Assembly (NCBI RefSeq): GCF_000349325.1
Contig: NC_020504.1
Span: 2,638,053-2,702,052, forward strand
Source of the DNA: Streptomyces davaonensis JCM 4913
GTDB taxonomy: Bacteria; Actinomycetota; Actinomycetes; Streptomycetales; Streptomycetaceae
DNA length: 64,000 bases
Direction: 5' to 3'
Part shown: in pieces, positions 52,349 to 60,989 of the stretch
How the letters are laid out: every line of letters begins with the position of its first letter
How positions within the stretch are numbered: the first letter of the stretch is position 1
Program-made: the position numbers and the translations under genes
The notes under the pieces: model-generated
What the model was told of the DNA's origin: nothing
The model's database searches: none
The model's input: the letters and a program-made list of their open reading frames with translations, nothing else

Positions 52349-53650
52349 TTAGGCGCGACCCGCGGTCTTCTGCGTCTTGCGGGTGACCGCGTCGATGACG
52401 ACGGTCGCCAGCAGCACGCCACCGGTGATCATGTACTGGACCGGGGAGGCGATGCCCTCCAGGGCCAGGCCGTACTGGATCGAGACGATCACGAGGACAC
52501 CCAGCAGGGCGTTCCAGGTGCGGCCCCGGCCACCGAACAGCGAGGTGCCACCGATGACGGCCGCCGCGATGGCGTTCATCAGCAGGTCACCGGCGCCGGC
52601 GCCCTGGTTCGCGGAGGCGATCTTCGAGGCGATGAACAGACCGCCGATGGCGGCGAAGGTGCCGGAGATCGCGAAGACCGAGATCCGGACCATCTCCACG
52701 TTGATACCCGCACGGCGGGACGCCTCGACGCTGCCGCCGAGCGCGAACACCTTGCGGCCGTAGGCGGTGCGGCGCAGCACGAAGTCCGTCAGCAGCAGGA
52801 CCCCGATGAAGAGCACCACGGCCAGCGGCAGGCCCTTGTAGGAGTTGTAGACCGCGGCCACCGCGAAGGAGACGATCGCCAGCAGCGCGGTGCGCAGGAT
52901 GGTGTCGCTCAGCGGCCGGGACGGCACTCCCGCGGCCTCGCGGCGGCGGTTGCCGTAGAAGGAGCTGAGGAAGAACAGCGCGGTCGCGGCGATGGCGAGA
53001 CCGTAGGCGGCGGCCACATCGGAGAAGTAGTAGCTGGTCAGCTTGGCGACGATGCCTTCGCTGTCCAGGTTGATGGTGCCGTTGTCGCCCAGGATCTTGA
53101 GCATGAAGCCGTTCCAGAACAGCAGACCGGCCAGGGTCACGGCGAAGGCGGGCACGCCGATCTTCGCGAAGAAGAAGCCGTGAATGGCGCCGGCGGCCGT
53201 GCCGGTGAGGATGGCCAGCACGAAGGCGAGCCACTCGTTCATGCCGTTGGTGACGTTCAGCACCGCGAAGCTGGCGCCGGCGACACCGGAGACCGAGCCG
53301 ACCGACAGGTCGATCTCGCCCAGCAGCAGGACGAAGACGATACCGACGGCGATCATGCCCGTGCCGACCATGGCGACGGAGATGTCGGAGAGGTTGCCGG
53401 CGGTAAGGAAGTTGGAGTTCAGGCTCTGGAAGATGATCCAGATGACCGCCAGACCGATCACGACCGGGATGGAACCCAGGTCGCCGGCCTTCATCTTGCG
53501 CTTGAACTCGGAGACGTAGCCCGCGAGGCCCTCCTCGCGCACCAGCAGCCGGGGGTCCACAACGGTCGCGGCGCCCGCCGCGGCCTCGGGGTTCTCCACG
53601 ACGTGGTCCTGGGCGTTTTCCGTGGTCGCGGAGGTCTTGTCGATGCTCAC
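52349..53650 (-). CDS. xylH: Sugar ABC transporter permease (CUT2, XylH-like)
   Basis: 433 residues, about 10-12 helices, with CUT2 motifs LLLGEIDLSVGSVSGVAGASFAVL and AAAVIGGTSLFGGRGRTWNALLG. Forms the membrane channel of the xylose/ribose-type importer. GTG start overlaps the xylG stop by 4 bp. Longer than RbsC because of an N-terminal cytoplasmic extension of about 60 residues. Part of the XylFGH unit controlled by the ROK regulator upstream. Confidence 0.88.
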   Translation of the reverse strand: MSIDKTSATTENAQDHVVENPEAAAGAATVVDPRLLVREEGLAGYVSEFKRKMKAGDLGSIPVVIGLAVIWIIFQSLNSNFLTAGNLSDISVAMVGTGMIAVGIVFVLLLGEIDLSVGSVSGVAGASFAVLNVTNGMNEWLAFVLAILTGTAAGAIHGFFFAKIGVPAFAVTLAGLLFWNGFMLKILGDNGTINLDSEGIVAKLTSYYFSDVAAAYGLAIAATALFFLSSFYGNRRREAAGVPSRPLSDTILRTALLAIVSFAVAAVYNSYKGLPLAVVLFIGVLLLTDFVLRRTAYGRKVFALGGSVEASRRAGINVEMVRISVFAISGTFAAIGGLFIASKIASANQGAGAGDLLMNAIAAAVIGGTSLFGGRGRTWNALLGVLVIVSIQYGLALEGIASPVQYMITGGVLLATVVIDAVTRKTQKTAGRA

Positions 53651-54429
53651 TTCTTGACCTCCCCATTGGAGCGCGCCGCACGGCGGGTCACGGCGTTGTC
53701 CGTGGCGCCGGTGATGGCGGAGATGATCTCTTCCTGCGAGGTCGACTTGACCTCGAACACGCCGTTGTTGCGCCCGAGGCGCAGGACGGCGACCTTGTCG
53801 GCGACGGCCTTCACATCGGCCATGTTGTGGCTGATGAGGATGACCGCGTGGCCGCGCTCGCGCAGCCGCTCCACGAGGTCGAGGACCTGGGCGGTCTGCT
53901 CGACACCGAGGGCGGCGGTGGGCTCGTCGAGGATGACGAGCTTGGGCTCGCCCAGCATGGAGCGGGCGATGGCGACCGTCTGGCGCTGACCGCCGGAGAG
54001 CGAGGCGATCGGGATGCGGACGCTCGGGATGCGGATGGACAGCGTGTCCAGCAGCTCGCGGGAGCGGCGCTCCATCTCCACCTCGTCCAGGATGCCGCGC
54101 TTGCGGACTTCCCGGCCCAGGTAGAGGTTGCCGACGACGTCGATGTTGTCGCACAGCGCGAGGTCCTGGTAGACGGTCGCGATGCCCAGGTTCTGGGCGT
54201 CGTGCGGCTTGTTGATCGTTACGGCCTTGCCGCCCCACTCGATGACGCCGTCATCGATGGGGTGCACGCCGGCGATCGTCTTGACCAGCGTGGACTTTCC
54301 GGCGCCGTTGTCGCCGACCAGGGCGACCACCTCACCGGCGTGGACCTCAAGCTCTACGTCGGTGAGCGCCTGAACGGCACCGAACCGCTTGGAGACCCCG
54401 CGCAACGCCAGCACGGGCGTAGCGGACAC
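53647..54429 (-). CDS. xylG: Sugar ABC transporter ATP-binding protein (XylG-like, single NBD)
   Basis: 260 residues from GTG 54429, which has AAGGAG 9 nt upstream; ATG 54438 would overlap that SD. Walker A LVGDNGAGKSTLVKTIAG, signature LSGGQRQTVAIARSML, Walker B LVILDEPTAALG. It has one nucleotide-binding domain, while enterobacterial XylG/RbsA have two in about 500 residues, so it must act as a homodimer, like FrcA of rhizobia. Confidence 0.87.
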   Translation of the reverse strand: MSATPVLALRGVSKRFGAVQALTDVELEVHAGEVVALVGDNGAGKSTLVKTIAGVHPIDDGVIEWGGKAVTINKPHDAQNLGIATVYQDLALCDNIDVVGNLYLGREVRKRGILDEVEMERRSRELLDTLSIRIPSVRIPIASLSGGQRQTVAIARSMLGEPKLVILDEPTAALGVEQTAQVLDLVERLRERGHAVILISHNMADVKAVADKVAVLRLGRNNGVFEVKSTSQEEIISAITGATDNAVTRRAARSNGEVKK

Positions 54430-54572
54430 GTGAACCATCTCCTTCGCCGCCTGACCCGGCGGGAGGTTGTGCAGAAGACTGAGAGGGGGGAGTTCCGTCC
54501 GGCGCCCCGCGCCGAGCTTGCGGGGCTGTCTGTTGCGCGGGGCACCGGAGGAGCCTGGAGCTTCAAGTCCCG

Positions 54573-54600
54573 TACGGGAATTCAAGGACGAATTCCCGTA
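54573..54600 (-). terminator. Hairpin between xylF and xylG
   Basis: Perfect 11-bp inverted repeat TACGGGAATTC (54573-54583) / GAATTCCCGTA (54590-54600) with a 6-nt loop, 23 nt after the xylF stop inside the 194-bp xylF-xylG gap. Probable mRNA stabiliser or attenuator that keeps binding-protein transcript in excess. Confidence 0.78.
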
Positions 54601-54623
54601 TTTGGAAAGGGACTCGAGGCTGT

Positions 54624-55736
54624 TTACTCGAGGCCGATCTTCTCGCAGGCCGCCTTGTACTTGGCGGTGCAGATCTCGGCGACGGTGTAGACGCCGTCCT
54701 TGACGACGGTGTCGTTGATGTTGTCCTGGGTCAGCGACGTGACGCCGACCAGGACCGCCGGGATGCCCTTGTTGGTGGGGCTGTCGACCTTGTCCTTGGC
54801 GACGGAGTCCAGCGCCTTGCCCTGGGCGAGCGCGACGGCCATCTCGGCGGCGGCGTCGGCCTCGGGGGCGTACGGCTTGTAGACGCTCATGTACTGCTCA
54901 CCGGTGACGATGCGCTGCACACCCGCCAGCTCGGCGTCCTGACCGGTCACCGGGACGTCGTCGAGACCGGCGGCCTTGAGGGCGGTGATGATACCGCCGG
55001 CCATGCCGTCATTGGCGGAGTAGACGCCGATGATCTTGTCCTTGCCGATCGCCGAGATCGCGCCCTCCATGTTGGCGTTGGCGTTCTCCGGCTTCCACTC
55101 CTTGGTGTCGTACTCCTTGCCGACGTTCACCTTGCCGTCGAGGACGGAGTGCGCGCCCGCCTTGAACTGGGCGGCGTTCGGGTCGGTGGAGGAGCCGTTC
55201 ATCATGACGATCTGGCCGTCCTTGGCCTTGTCGCCAAGGGCCTCCAGGAGGGCCTCGCCCTGGGTCTTGCCGACCGTCTCGTTGTCGAACGAGGTGTAGG
55301 CGTCGATCGGGCCCTGCGCCAGGCGGTCGTAGGCGACGACCGGGATGTTCGCGTCCTTGGCCTTCTGCACGGAGGACTTGATGGCCGCGGCGTCCACCGC
55401 GTCCAGGATGATCACGTCCACCTTGTTGGTGATCATCGACTCGACCTGCTGGGCCTGCTGGCTCGCGTCCTGCTTGGCGTTGGCGTAGACGACCTCGCCC
55501 TTGCCGTTCGTCAGCTCGCCGATCTTCTTCTCGATGAGCGGGCGGTCGAACTTCTCGTAACGCGCGGTCTGGTTCTCCGGCAGGAGCAGACCGACCTTGA
55601 TGTCGTCGCCCTTCTTGGCGCTCGACTTGGTGGAGTCACTGTCGCCGGCCTCATCGGCGCTGCCACAAGCGGCGAGCGAGATGGCCATCGCACCAGCGGC
55701 AACGGCTACGGCGGCACGACGCATACGCGTGTTCAC
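54624..55736 (-). CDS. xylF: Sugar-binding lipoprotein (XylF-like)
   Basis: 370 residues with lipoprotein signal VAVAAGAMAISLAACGSAD and a periplasmic-binding fold typical of CUT2 (DDIKVGLLLPENQTARYEKFD, VIILDAVDAAAIKSSVQKAKDANIPVVAYDRL, YSANDGMAGGIITALKAAG, VTGQDAE). Captures a pentose such as xylose outside the membrane. GTG start at 55736 with AGGGAGG upstream. The 121-bp gap to the ROK gene holds its promoter. Confidence 0.88.
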   Translation of the reverse strand: MNTRMRRAAVAVAAGAMAISLAACGSADEAGDSDSTKSSAKKGDDIKVGLLLPENQTARYEKFDRPLIEKKIGELTNGKGEVVYANAKQDASQQAQQVESMITNKVDVIILDAVDAAAIKSSVQKAKDANIPVVAYDRLAQGPIDAYTSFDNETVGKTQGEALLEALGDKAKDGQIVMMNGSSTDPNAAQFKAGAHSVLDGKVNVGKEYDTKEWKPENANANMEGAISAIGKDKIIGVYSANDGMAGGIITALKAAGLDDVPVTGQDAELAGVQRIVTGEQYMSVYKPYAPEADAAAEMAVALAQGKALDSVAKDKVDSPTNKGIPAVLVGVTSLTQDNINDTVVKDGVYTVAEICTAKYKAACEKIGLE

Positions 55737-55857
55737 TCTAGAAACCTCCCTGACGAGGCCGCGTCGTTGCGGCCGAGGTGGCTGGAAGTCAACTCGGCCA
55801 CGCGTGCGACGTCAAGAAGTAAATCCTTAACGGGTTGGCAACGGTGCCATCCGTTCT

Positions 55858-57057
55858 CTAAGTGAAGGCGGGTGCCGTGGCGTGCAGAGTTCCGTCCAAA
55901 AGGGTCGAATCGCCCATCTCGCTGAGCGCGAGAGCGAGCGCTCCGAGCACCTCCGCACGGCCTCCAAGCGCCCCCGGGAGAACGGAGAGTTGACGTGCTG
56001 CGCTGGGGATCGCGTACCGGCTCACGGAGTCCCTGATGGGCCCGAGAACCAGCTCGCCGGCCTCGGCGAGATCACCGCCGAGGACCACCCGGCTCGGGTT
56101 CAGGAGATTGCAGAGATTGGCCACTCCACTGCCGATGTGGCGGCCGACGTCGGCGATCACCCGACGGCAGCCCGGGTCTCCGTCCCTGGCCAGCCGCACA
56201 ACGCCCTCCATCGTCAGATCCGTACCGTGACTGGGCTGGAGGAGCGGCAGCACATAGCGCGCGGCCGTGAAGGTCTCCAGACAGCCACGGTTTCCACAGC
56301 GGCAGACCGGGCCGGACTCATCAAGAGTAATATGACCGATTTCTCCCGCTGTGCCACCTGGGCCTCGGTAGATCTTCCCGTTGATCACCAGACCGGAGCC
56401 GACACCGCTCGCGACCTTGATGTATGCAAGATCACGCACCCCTCGGCCGCTGCCCCAGACCAGCTCCCCGAGGGCGCCCAGGTTGGCGTCGTTGTCCACG
56501 TGCACCGGCACGCCGAGCCGCCCCCGCAGCTCCTCGGCGGGCTTGGTGCCGGTCCAGCCCGGCAGGATGGCGGTGGAGCCCAGGGTCCCGGACTCCACGT
56601 CGATCGGACCGGGCACGCCGAGGCCCACGCCCGCGACCTTCGAACGGTCCACCCCGGTGGCCGCGATCAGGCGGTTGACCAGCTCTTCCGCCCGGTCGAA
56701 GCCCTGCGTCGAGGAGGCGTCCACATCAAGCGGCTCGGACTCCTCGGCCAGCACCTGGTGGGCCAGATTGCCCACGGCGACCCGGAGGTGGGTGTGCCCG
56801 AAATCGACGCCGATGACAATGCCGGCGTCCCCGCTCAGCGAGACGCTGCGGGCCCGGCGGCCACCCGCCGATGTGGGCGTGACCTCGACGGTTCCGCCGT
56901 CCTTCAGCTCCCGGACGATATTGGAGACCGTCGCCGCCGACAGCCCCGTCGTCCTGGCGATCTCCGCCTGGGTGAGGGAGCCCGCCAGCCGTACGGCACG
57001 GACGACCCGTTCCAGGTTGGCTCGGTGCAGCGACGACTGCGACCCCGGAGTCTCCAC
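55858..57057 (-). CDS. rok7B7: ROK-family transcriptional regulator (Rok7B7-like)
   Basis: 399 residues. N-terminal winged helix (SLTQAEIARTTGLSAATVSNIVRELKDGG) and a ROK sugar-kinase-like domain (VIGVDFGHTHLRVAVGNLA, GVGLGVPGPIDV, zinc-type GPVCRCGNRGCLETFTAARYV). GTG 57057 is chosen because AGGAGG lies 5 nt upstream; a TTG at 57108 is rejected. From memory, the S. coelicolor orthologue Rok7B7 (SCO6008) represses the adjacent xylFGH and affects carbon catabolite control. An imperfect hairpin (about 55830-55855) follows its stop. Confidence 0.88.
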   Translation of the reverse strand: METPGSQSSLHRANLERVVRAVRLAGSLTQAEIARTTGLSAATVSNIVRELKDGGTVEVTPTSAGGRRARSVSLSGDAGIVIGVDFGHTHLRVAVGNLAHQVLAEESEPLDVDASSTQGFDRAEELVNRLIAATGVDRSKVAGVGLGVPGPIDVESGTLGSTAILPGWTGTKPAEELRGRLGVPVHVDNDANLGALGELVWGSGRGVRDLAYIKVASGVGSGLVINGKIYRGPGGTAGEIGHITLDESGPVCRCGNRGCLETFTAARYVLPLLQPSHGTDLTMEGVVRLARDGDPGCRRVIADVGRHIGSGVANLCNLLNPSRVVLGGDLAEAGELVLGPIRDSVSRYAIPSAARQLSVLPGALGGRAEVLGALALALSEMGDSTLLDGTLHATAPAFT

Positions 57058-57183
57058 GACGACCTCCTGCGCGCGGGACCGCTTCAGTGAGGCCCCGTCT
57101 ATGTCCAACTAGTGAACTCTAAGCTGAGCCGTTCGGGTTGCCTCCCGTCAAGAGGTTGAACAGTATCCGGGGTCCAGCACACA

Positions 57184-57225
57184 CGGACGCACGCCGCTCC
57201 CAGGGAGGGGAACGGCGTGCGTCCG
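57184..57225 (-). terminator. Terminator of the second sugar ABC operon
   Basis: Perfect 13-bp stem CGGACGCACGCCG (57184-57196) / CGGCGTGCGTCCG (57213-57225), 16-nt loop, 27 nt after the 57253 gene stop. Confidence 0.85.
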
Positions 57226-57252
57226 AGTGACTGCCGAGGGTTACTTCGAGGC

Positions 57253-58176
57253 TTACTTCAAGGTCGCGGACGTGAGACCCGCCTGCACCTGGCGCTGGAA
57301 CGACAGGTACACGACCAGCATGGGGATCATGGCGATGGTGACGCCCGCGAACAGCACCGGAAGGTCGGAGGCATACCCCTGCTGCTGCTGGAGCTGGATC
57401 AGACCCTGGGTGAGCACATAGCGTTCCGGATCGTCGCCGCTCTGCGGCTGCATCAGCACCGTCGGCAGGATGAACTGGTTCCACTGGCCGAGGGTGTTGA
57501 AGATGCCGACGCTGAGCAGTCCCGGCTTCGCCATCGGCAGCATCACCTGGAAGAAGGCCCGGCTGTGCGAGGCGCCGTCCAGGATCGCCGCCTCGAACAC
57601 CGCCGTCGGCAGGGTCCGGAAGAAGGCGTGCATGAAGAAGACCGTGAACGGCATCGAGTAGGCGACGTACACCAGGATCAGACCCTGATAGGTGTTCAGC
57701 ATGTCCAGCCGTTTGACCATGAAGAACAGCGGGACCAGGGCCAGGAACACGGGGAACATCGCGCCCGCGACGAAGAAGTAGTACAGGAACCTGTTGCCCC
57801 AGAACTGGTAGCGGGCCAGCACGTACGCCGCCATGGAGCCGAACAGCATCGTCAGCGGCACCGAGAAGATCAGCACGATGACGGTGTTGAGGAAGTAGTC
57901 CCCGATGCCCCTGTCCCAGGCCCGGGAGAAGACGCCCAGGTCCCAGTTCTCCGGCCAGCCGAAGGCCGAGCCGCCGATCTGGGCGTCGGTCTTGAAGGAG
58001 CTGAGCACCAGCCACAGCAGCGGCAGCACGATCAGCAGCGCCCACAGGGCGAGGAAGCCGTGCGAGAAGACGTTCAGTACGACGCCCTCGCCGCGTGCGT
58101 CGCCCGGCCGGGCCGGTGCCTTGCTGACCGGGGTCGGCGGGGTCGGGGGTGCCGATTCCTTGATGGGTGCGCTCAT
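57253..58176 (-). CDS. Carbohydrate ABC transporter permease (MalG-like)
   Basis: 307 residues, six helices plus an extended cytoplasmic N-terminus. The EAA loop is AAILDGASHSRAFFQVMLPMAKPGLL, which docks the ATPase. ATG start with GGGAGAG upstream, 17 bp from the partner permease. As in most streptomycetes, no ATPase gene is in the operon; the shared MsiK-type ATPase encoded elsewhere probably energises it. Confidence 0.92.
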   Translation of the reverse strand: MSAPIKESAPPTPPTPVSKAPARPGDARGEGVVLNVFSHGFLALWALLIVLPLLWLVLSSFKTDAQIGGSAFGWPENWDLGVFSRAWDRGIGDYFLNTVIVLIFSVPLTMLFGSMAAYVLARYQFWGNRFLYYFFVAGAMFPVFLALVPLFFMVKRLDMLNTYQGLILVYVAYSMPFTVFFMHAFFRTLPTAVFEAAILDGASHSRAFFQVMLPMAKPGLLSVGIFNTLGQWNQFILPTVLMQPQSGDDPERYVLTQGLIQLQQQQGYASDLPVLFAGVTIAMIPMLVVYLSFQRQVQAGLTSATLK

Positions 58177-58193
58177 GTCGTCGTCTCTCCCGC

Positions 58194-59123
58194 TCAGAAC
58201 TCGATGCGCTCGCGGCGGGTGGCGCGCAGCGTGACCACGGACACGATCAGGGTGAGCAGCAGCATGATCACGCCCATGGCACAGGCGTAGCCGCTCTTTC
58301 CGTACAGCAGGAAGTTGCGCATCATCACCGTCGCCATGACCTCGCTGTGGTGATCGGGGCCGCCGCCGTAGTCACCGGAGGTCATGGTCGTCACCAGGAT
58401 GAACATGTCCATCGCGGCGATGCCGAGGTAGACCCAGGCGGTCTGCACGGAGTCCCACAGCAGGGGCAGGGTGATGCGGAAGAAGGTGTGGGAGCGGCTC
58501 GCGCCGTCGATCAGCGCGGCCTCGTAGATGTCCCGGGGGATGGACTGCATGGCCGCGGAGAACAGCACCAGATAGAAGCCGACGCCGTGCCAGACGACGA
58601 CCGCGATCAGCGCCCACAGCACGATGTTGGGCTCGTTGAGCCACTCCACGGGGGAGCCCTCGTCGACCAGGCCGAGCTTGATCAGGAACCCGTTGAGCAT
58701 GCCGCCGCCGTCACTGCGGTACACCGCGCCGAACAGCACGGCGAGGATCGCCAGCGACAGGACCTGCGGGAAGAAGTACACGACCTTGTAGAACCCGGAG
58801 CCGGCCACTCCCGCGACTCCGCCGGCCCGGCCGCGCCCGCCCGCGTTCAGCATGAACGCGAAGAACAGGGCGAGCAGGATGGTGATGGCCGGGATGAAGA
58901 TCAGGAACAGGATGTTGTGCCAGATCGCCCCCATGAAGATGTCGTCCTTGAACAACGCGGTGTAGTTGTCCAGGCCGACGAAGCTGAACGACTGCGACTG
59001 CCCCTTCCAGTCGGTCAGCGAATAGCCGAACGTCTGGAGGTAAGGCCAGATCACAAAGACCACGTAGAGCGCCACGGGAACGATGAGAAACCCCGCGACG
59101 AACCGGTACTGCCCTTTACGCAT
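58194..59123 (-). CDS. Carbohydrate ABC transporter permease (MalF-like)
   Basis: 309 residues from ATG 59123 (AGGA 8 nt upstream). Six helices with EAA loop AALIDGASRSHTFFRITLPLLWDSV. N-terminal FVAGFLIVPVALYVVFVIWPYLQTFGYS is typical of MalF-like subunits. An in-frame upstream start would add an unrelated Gly/Arg-rich stretch and is rejected. Pairs with the 57253 permease. Confidence 0.92.
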   Translation of the reverse strand: MRKGQYRFVAGFLIVPVALYVVFVIWPYLQTFGYSLTDWKGQSQSFSFVGLDNYTALFKDDIFMGAIWHNILFLIFIPAITILLALFFAFMLNAGGRGRAGGVAGVAGSGFYKVVYFFPQVLSLAILAVLFGAVYRSDGGGMLNGFLIKLGLVDEGSPVEWLNEPNIVLWALIAVVVWHGVGFYLVLFSAAMQSIPRDIYEAALIDGASRSHTFFRITLPLLWDSVQTAWVYLGIAAMDMFILVTTMTSGDYGGGPDHHSEVMATVMMRNFLLYGKSGYACAMGVIMLLLTLIVSVVTLRATRRERIEF

Positions 59124-59148
59124 AGGCGTTTTCCTGCCCCTGAAGTGC

Positions 59149-59180
59149 CGTTCCGGGCCGGGGTTGTCCGGCCCGGAACG
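59149..59180 (-). terminator. Hairpin between the binding-protein gene and its permeases
   Basis: Perfect 13-bp inverted repeat CGTTCCGGGCCGG (59149-59161) / CCGGCCCGGAACG (59168-59180), 6-nt loop, 17 nt after the 59198 stop. Same arrangement as after xylF. Confidence 0.82.
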
Positions 59181-59197
59181 TGGTCGGTCGTGCGAGA

Positions 59198-60643
59198 TCA
59201 GTCCCGACGGTTCTTCTTGGACTCCGGGTCCTTGGCCTGCTTGTCCACCGCCGCCTGGGCCCGCTTCAGCCATTCCTTCGGCTGAATACGCTTGGCCATC
59301 AGCTCGTTGGACGCGTTCTCGATCGCCGTGCCCATCTCGCTGTACCACTCGGTGTACAGGTAGCGGAAGGTGTTTTCACCGGCCGCCTTGGACGCCTCGA
59401 CCGTCGACTGCGTGCCGGGCCGCAGCTGCACGCTGGAGTCCACGCCGTCCGCGAGGATGGTCAGCGAGTTCGCCTCCTTGGCGAACAGCGTCGACCACTC
59501 CTTGGACAGCATCATCCGCATGAACTCCTTGGCCGCGGGGAGGTTCTTGGCCTTGGCGGGGATGATGAACGGCTCACCGGAGCCGGCCCGGATCGCCTCG
59601 AAGGGCAGCTGGCTGTCGGGCAGCAGCGGCATCGGCAGGAACTTCATGTCGAAGTCCTCCGGCGTCGTCTTCAGCTGCTCGTTCTCCAGCCAGGAGCCGC
59701 TGGTGATGAAGGCCGCCTTGTACTGGTTCCACCGGGTCTGCGACTCGGTGTGGGTCAGCCCGTTGGTGCCGGGCATCAAGTAGCCCTTCTCGACGACCTC
59801 GTAGATCGCCTCGACGGCGGCCGTCGCGGCCTCGGACCCCACGAACGCGTTGGGTTCGAGGTTGTCGATCGCCTTCATGGCGTCCAGACCGCCGGTCTTG
59901 GCGATCAGGTCCATGATGGCGACGTTGATGTAGTACGGGTACTTGCCCTGGTGCGCGAGGCCGCCGATGCCCTGGGACTTGGCGTCCTTGCAGATGGCGA
60001 GGAAGTCGTCCCAGGTCTGGGGCGCCTCCCAGCCCTTGTCCTTGAAGAGCTTGCCGGAGTACCACAGGCCCCACACCGTGTAGATGTAGTTGAGGGCGAC
60101 GACCTTGCCGCCCTGCATACCCGCGTCCAGCGTGCCCGGGATCAGGGTGTCGCGGACCTTCTTGCTCGGGTCGTCGATCGACGGGGCGTCCAGGACCACG
60201 GCGAGGTCGAGGAGCTGGCCGTTCTTGTTGAGGACGTCGATCGGGATCTGCTGGGCGCCCGCGTCGTCCACGATGTCCGGCGGGTTGCCCGCGTTGAAGC
60301 GCGGCTGGAGCTTGCCGGTGATCTCCTGGGTGCCGGTGTGGGTGGAGGTGACCCCCCACTTCTTCTCGAAGGACGCCTCCCACGCCTTGGCGTAGTCGTC
60401 GCCGTAGCCGCCCTTGAAGACGACCACGTCGAGCTTGCTGCCGTCCTTCACGCCGAACGGGTTCTTCTCGGACGTCTTGCCCTCGGTCTCGCCGTCGGAC
60501 TCGTCGTCCCCGCCGCCGCTCGCGCAGGCGGAGAGGAAACTCATCGTCGGTACCGAGATCAGACCGAGTGCGGCGGACCGCTTGATCAGATCGCGGCGGC
60601 CGGTGCCCACCTCTGTGCTGTTCGGGTCGGAGCTGGATCCCAT
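59198..60643 (-). CDS. Sugar-binding lipoprotein of ABC transporter
   Basis: 481 residues from ATG 60643 (GAGGAC about 6 nt upstream). The signal has twin arginines and a lipobox: GRRDLIKRSAALGLISVPTM then SFLSAC, suggesting Tat-dependent lipoprotein export. The body is a type-I extracellular binding protein: VTSTHTGTQEITGKLQPRFNAGNPPDI, YPYYINVAIMDLIAKTGGLDAM, AFITSGSWLENEQ. Expected to bind an oligosaccharide. Its gene is divergent from the GH92 mannosidase, so the substrate may be a mannoside; this is inference. Confidence 0.92.
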   Translation of the reverse strand: MGSSSDPNSTEVGTGRRDLIKRSAALGLISVPTMSFLSACASGGGDDESDGETEGKTSEKNPFGVKDGSKLDVVVFKGGYGDDYAKAWEASFEKKWGVTSTHTGTQEITGKLQPRFNAGNPPDIVDDAGAQQIPIDVLNKNGQLLDLAVVLDAPSIDDPSKKVRDTLIPGTLDAGMQGGKVVALNYIYTVWGLWYSGKLFKDKGWEAPQTWDDFLAICKDAKSQGIGGLAHQGKYPYYINVAIMDLIAKTGGLDAMKAIDNLEPNAFVGSEAATAAVEAIYEVVEKGYLMPGTNGLTHTESQTRWNQYKAAFITSGSWLENEQLKTTPEDFDMKFLPMPLLPDSQLPFEAIRAGSGEPFIIPAKAKNLPAAKEFMRMMLSKEWSTLFAKEANSLTILADGVDSSVQLRPGTQSTVEASKAAGENTFRYLYTEWYSEMGTAIENASNELMAKRIQPKEWLKRAQAAVDKQAKDPESKKNRRD

Positions 60644-60989
60644 GCTCAAGTCCTCGCCTTCTCCAGGACTCAGGCGGTGAACCGGATCCTCGCCGGCACC
60701 GCGGTCAGGTCAAGCAGGGTCATGCAGGAAGTACCGTGAATCGCCGACAGGTATAGTCCACTTCCCGCCAGCGGAGCAAGATCGAATGCAAGGTTGGCCG
60801 GTGGTCTTTTCCGAGTTGAGACCTCTCGGAAATATGAGCGGGCCGTGGACCCCCTGGCGGAAAAATCCGCGCCATCACCCCCGAATGCCACAGCCAACAC
60901 CCTTGACACAACTGACGACTTGAGCCACAACTAATCCTTGCGCACCGAAGTTGACAACGTTGTCCAGAGCGCAGGGAGAGTGCTTGCCG
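60644..60989. promoter_or_regulatory. Divergent promoter with two palindromes
   Basis: 346 bp without genes, between the sugar-binding-protein gene and the GH92 gene, with a relatively AT-rich middle. Palindrome 1: TTTCCGAG (60808-60815) / CTCGGAAA (60825-60832), 9-nt spacer. Palindrome 2: GACAACGTTGTC at 60953-60964, perfect 12 bp, inside TTGACAACGTTGTCC and 25 nt before the GH92 ATG. Palindrome 2 resembles LacI-family operators. TTGACA also occurs at 60903-60908. Confidence 0.65.

Noticed and set aside
57058..57108. TTG start adding 17 residues to the ROK regulator, with TAGAGT 7 nt upstream.
   Set aside because: GTG 57057 has an ideal AGGAGG and gives the N-terminus usual for the family. 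A leaderless TTG start remains a minor alternative.
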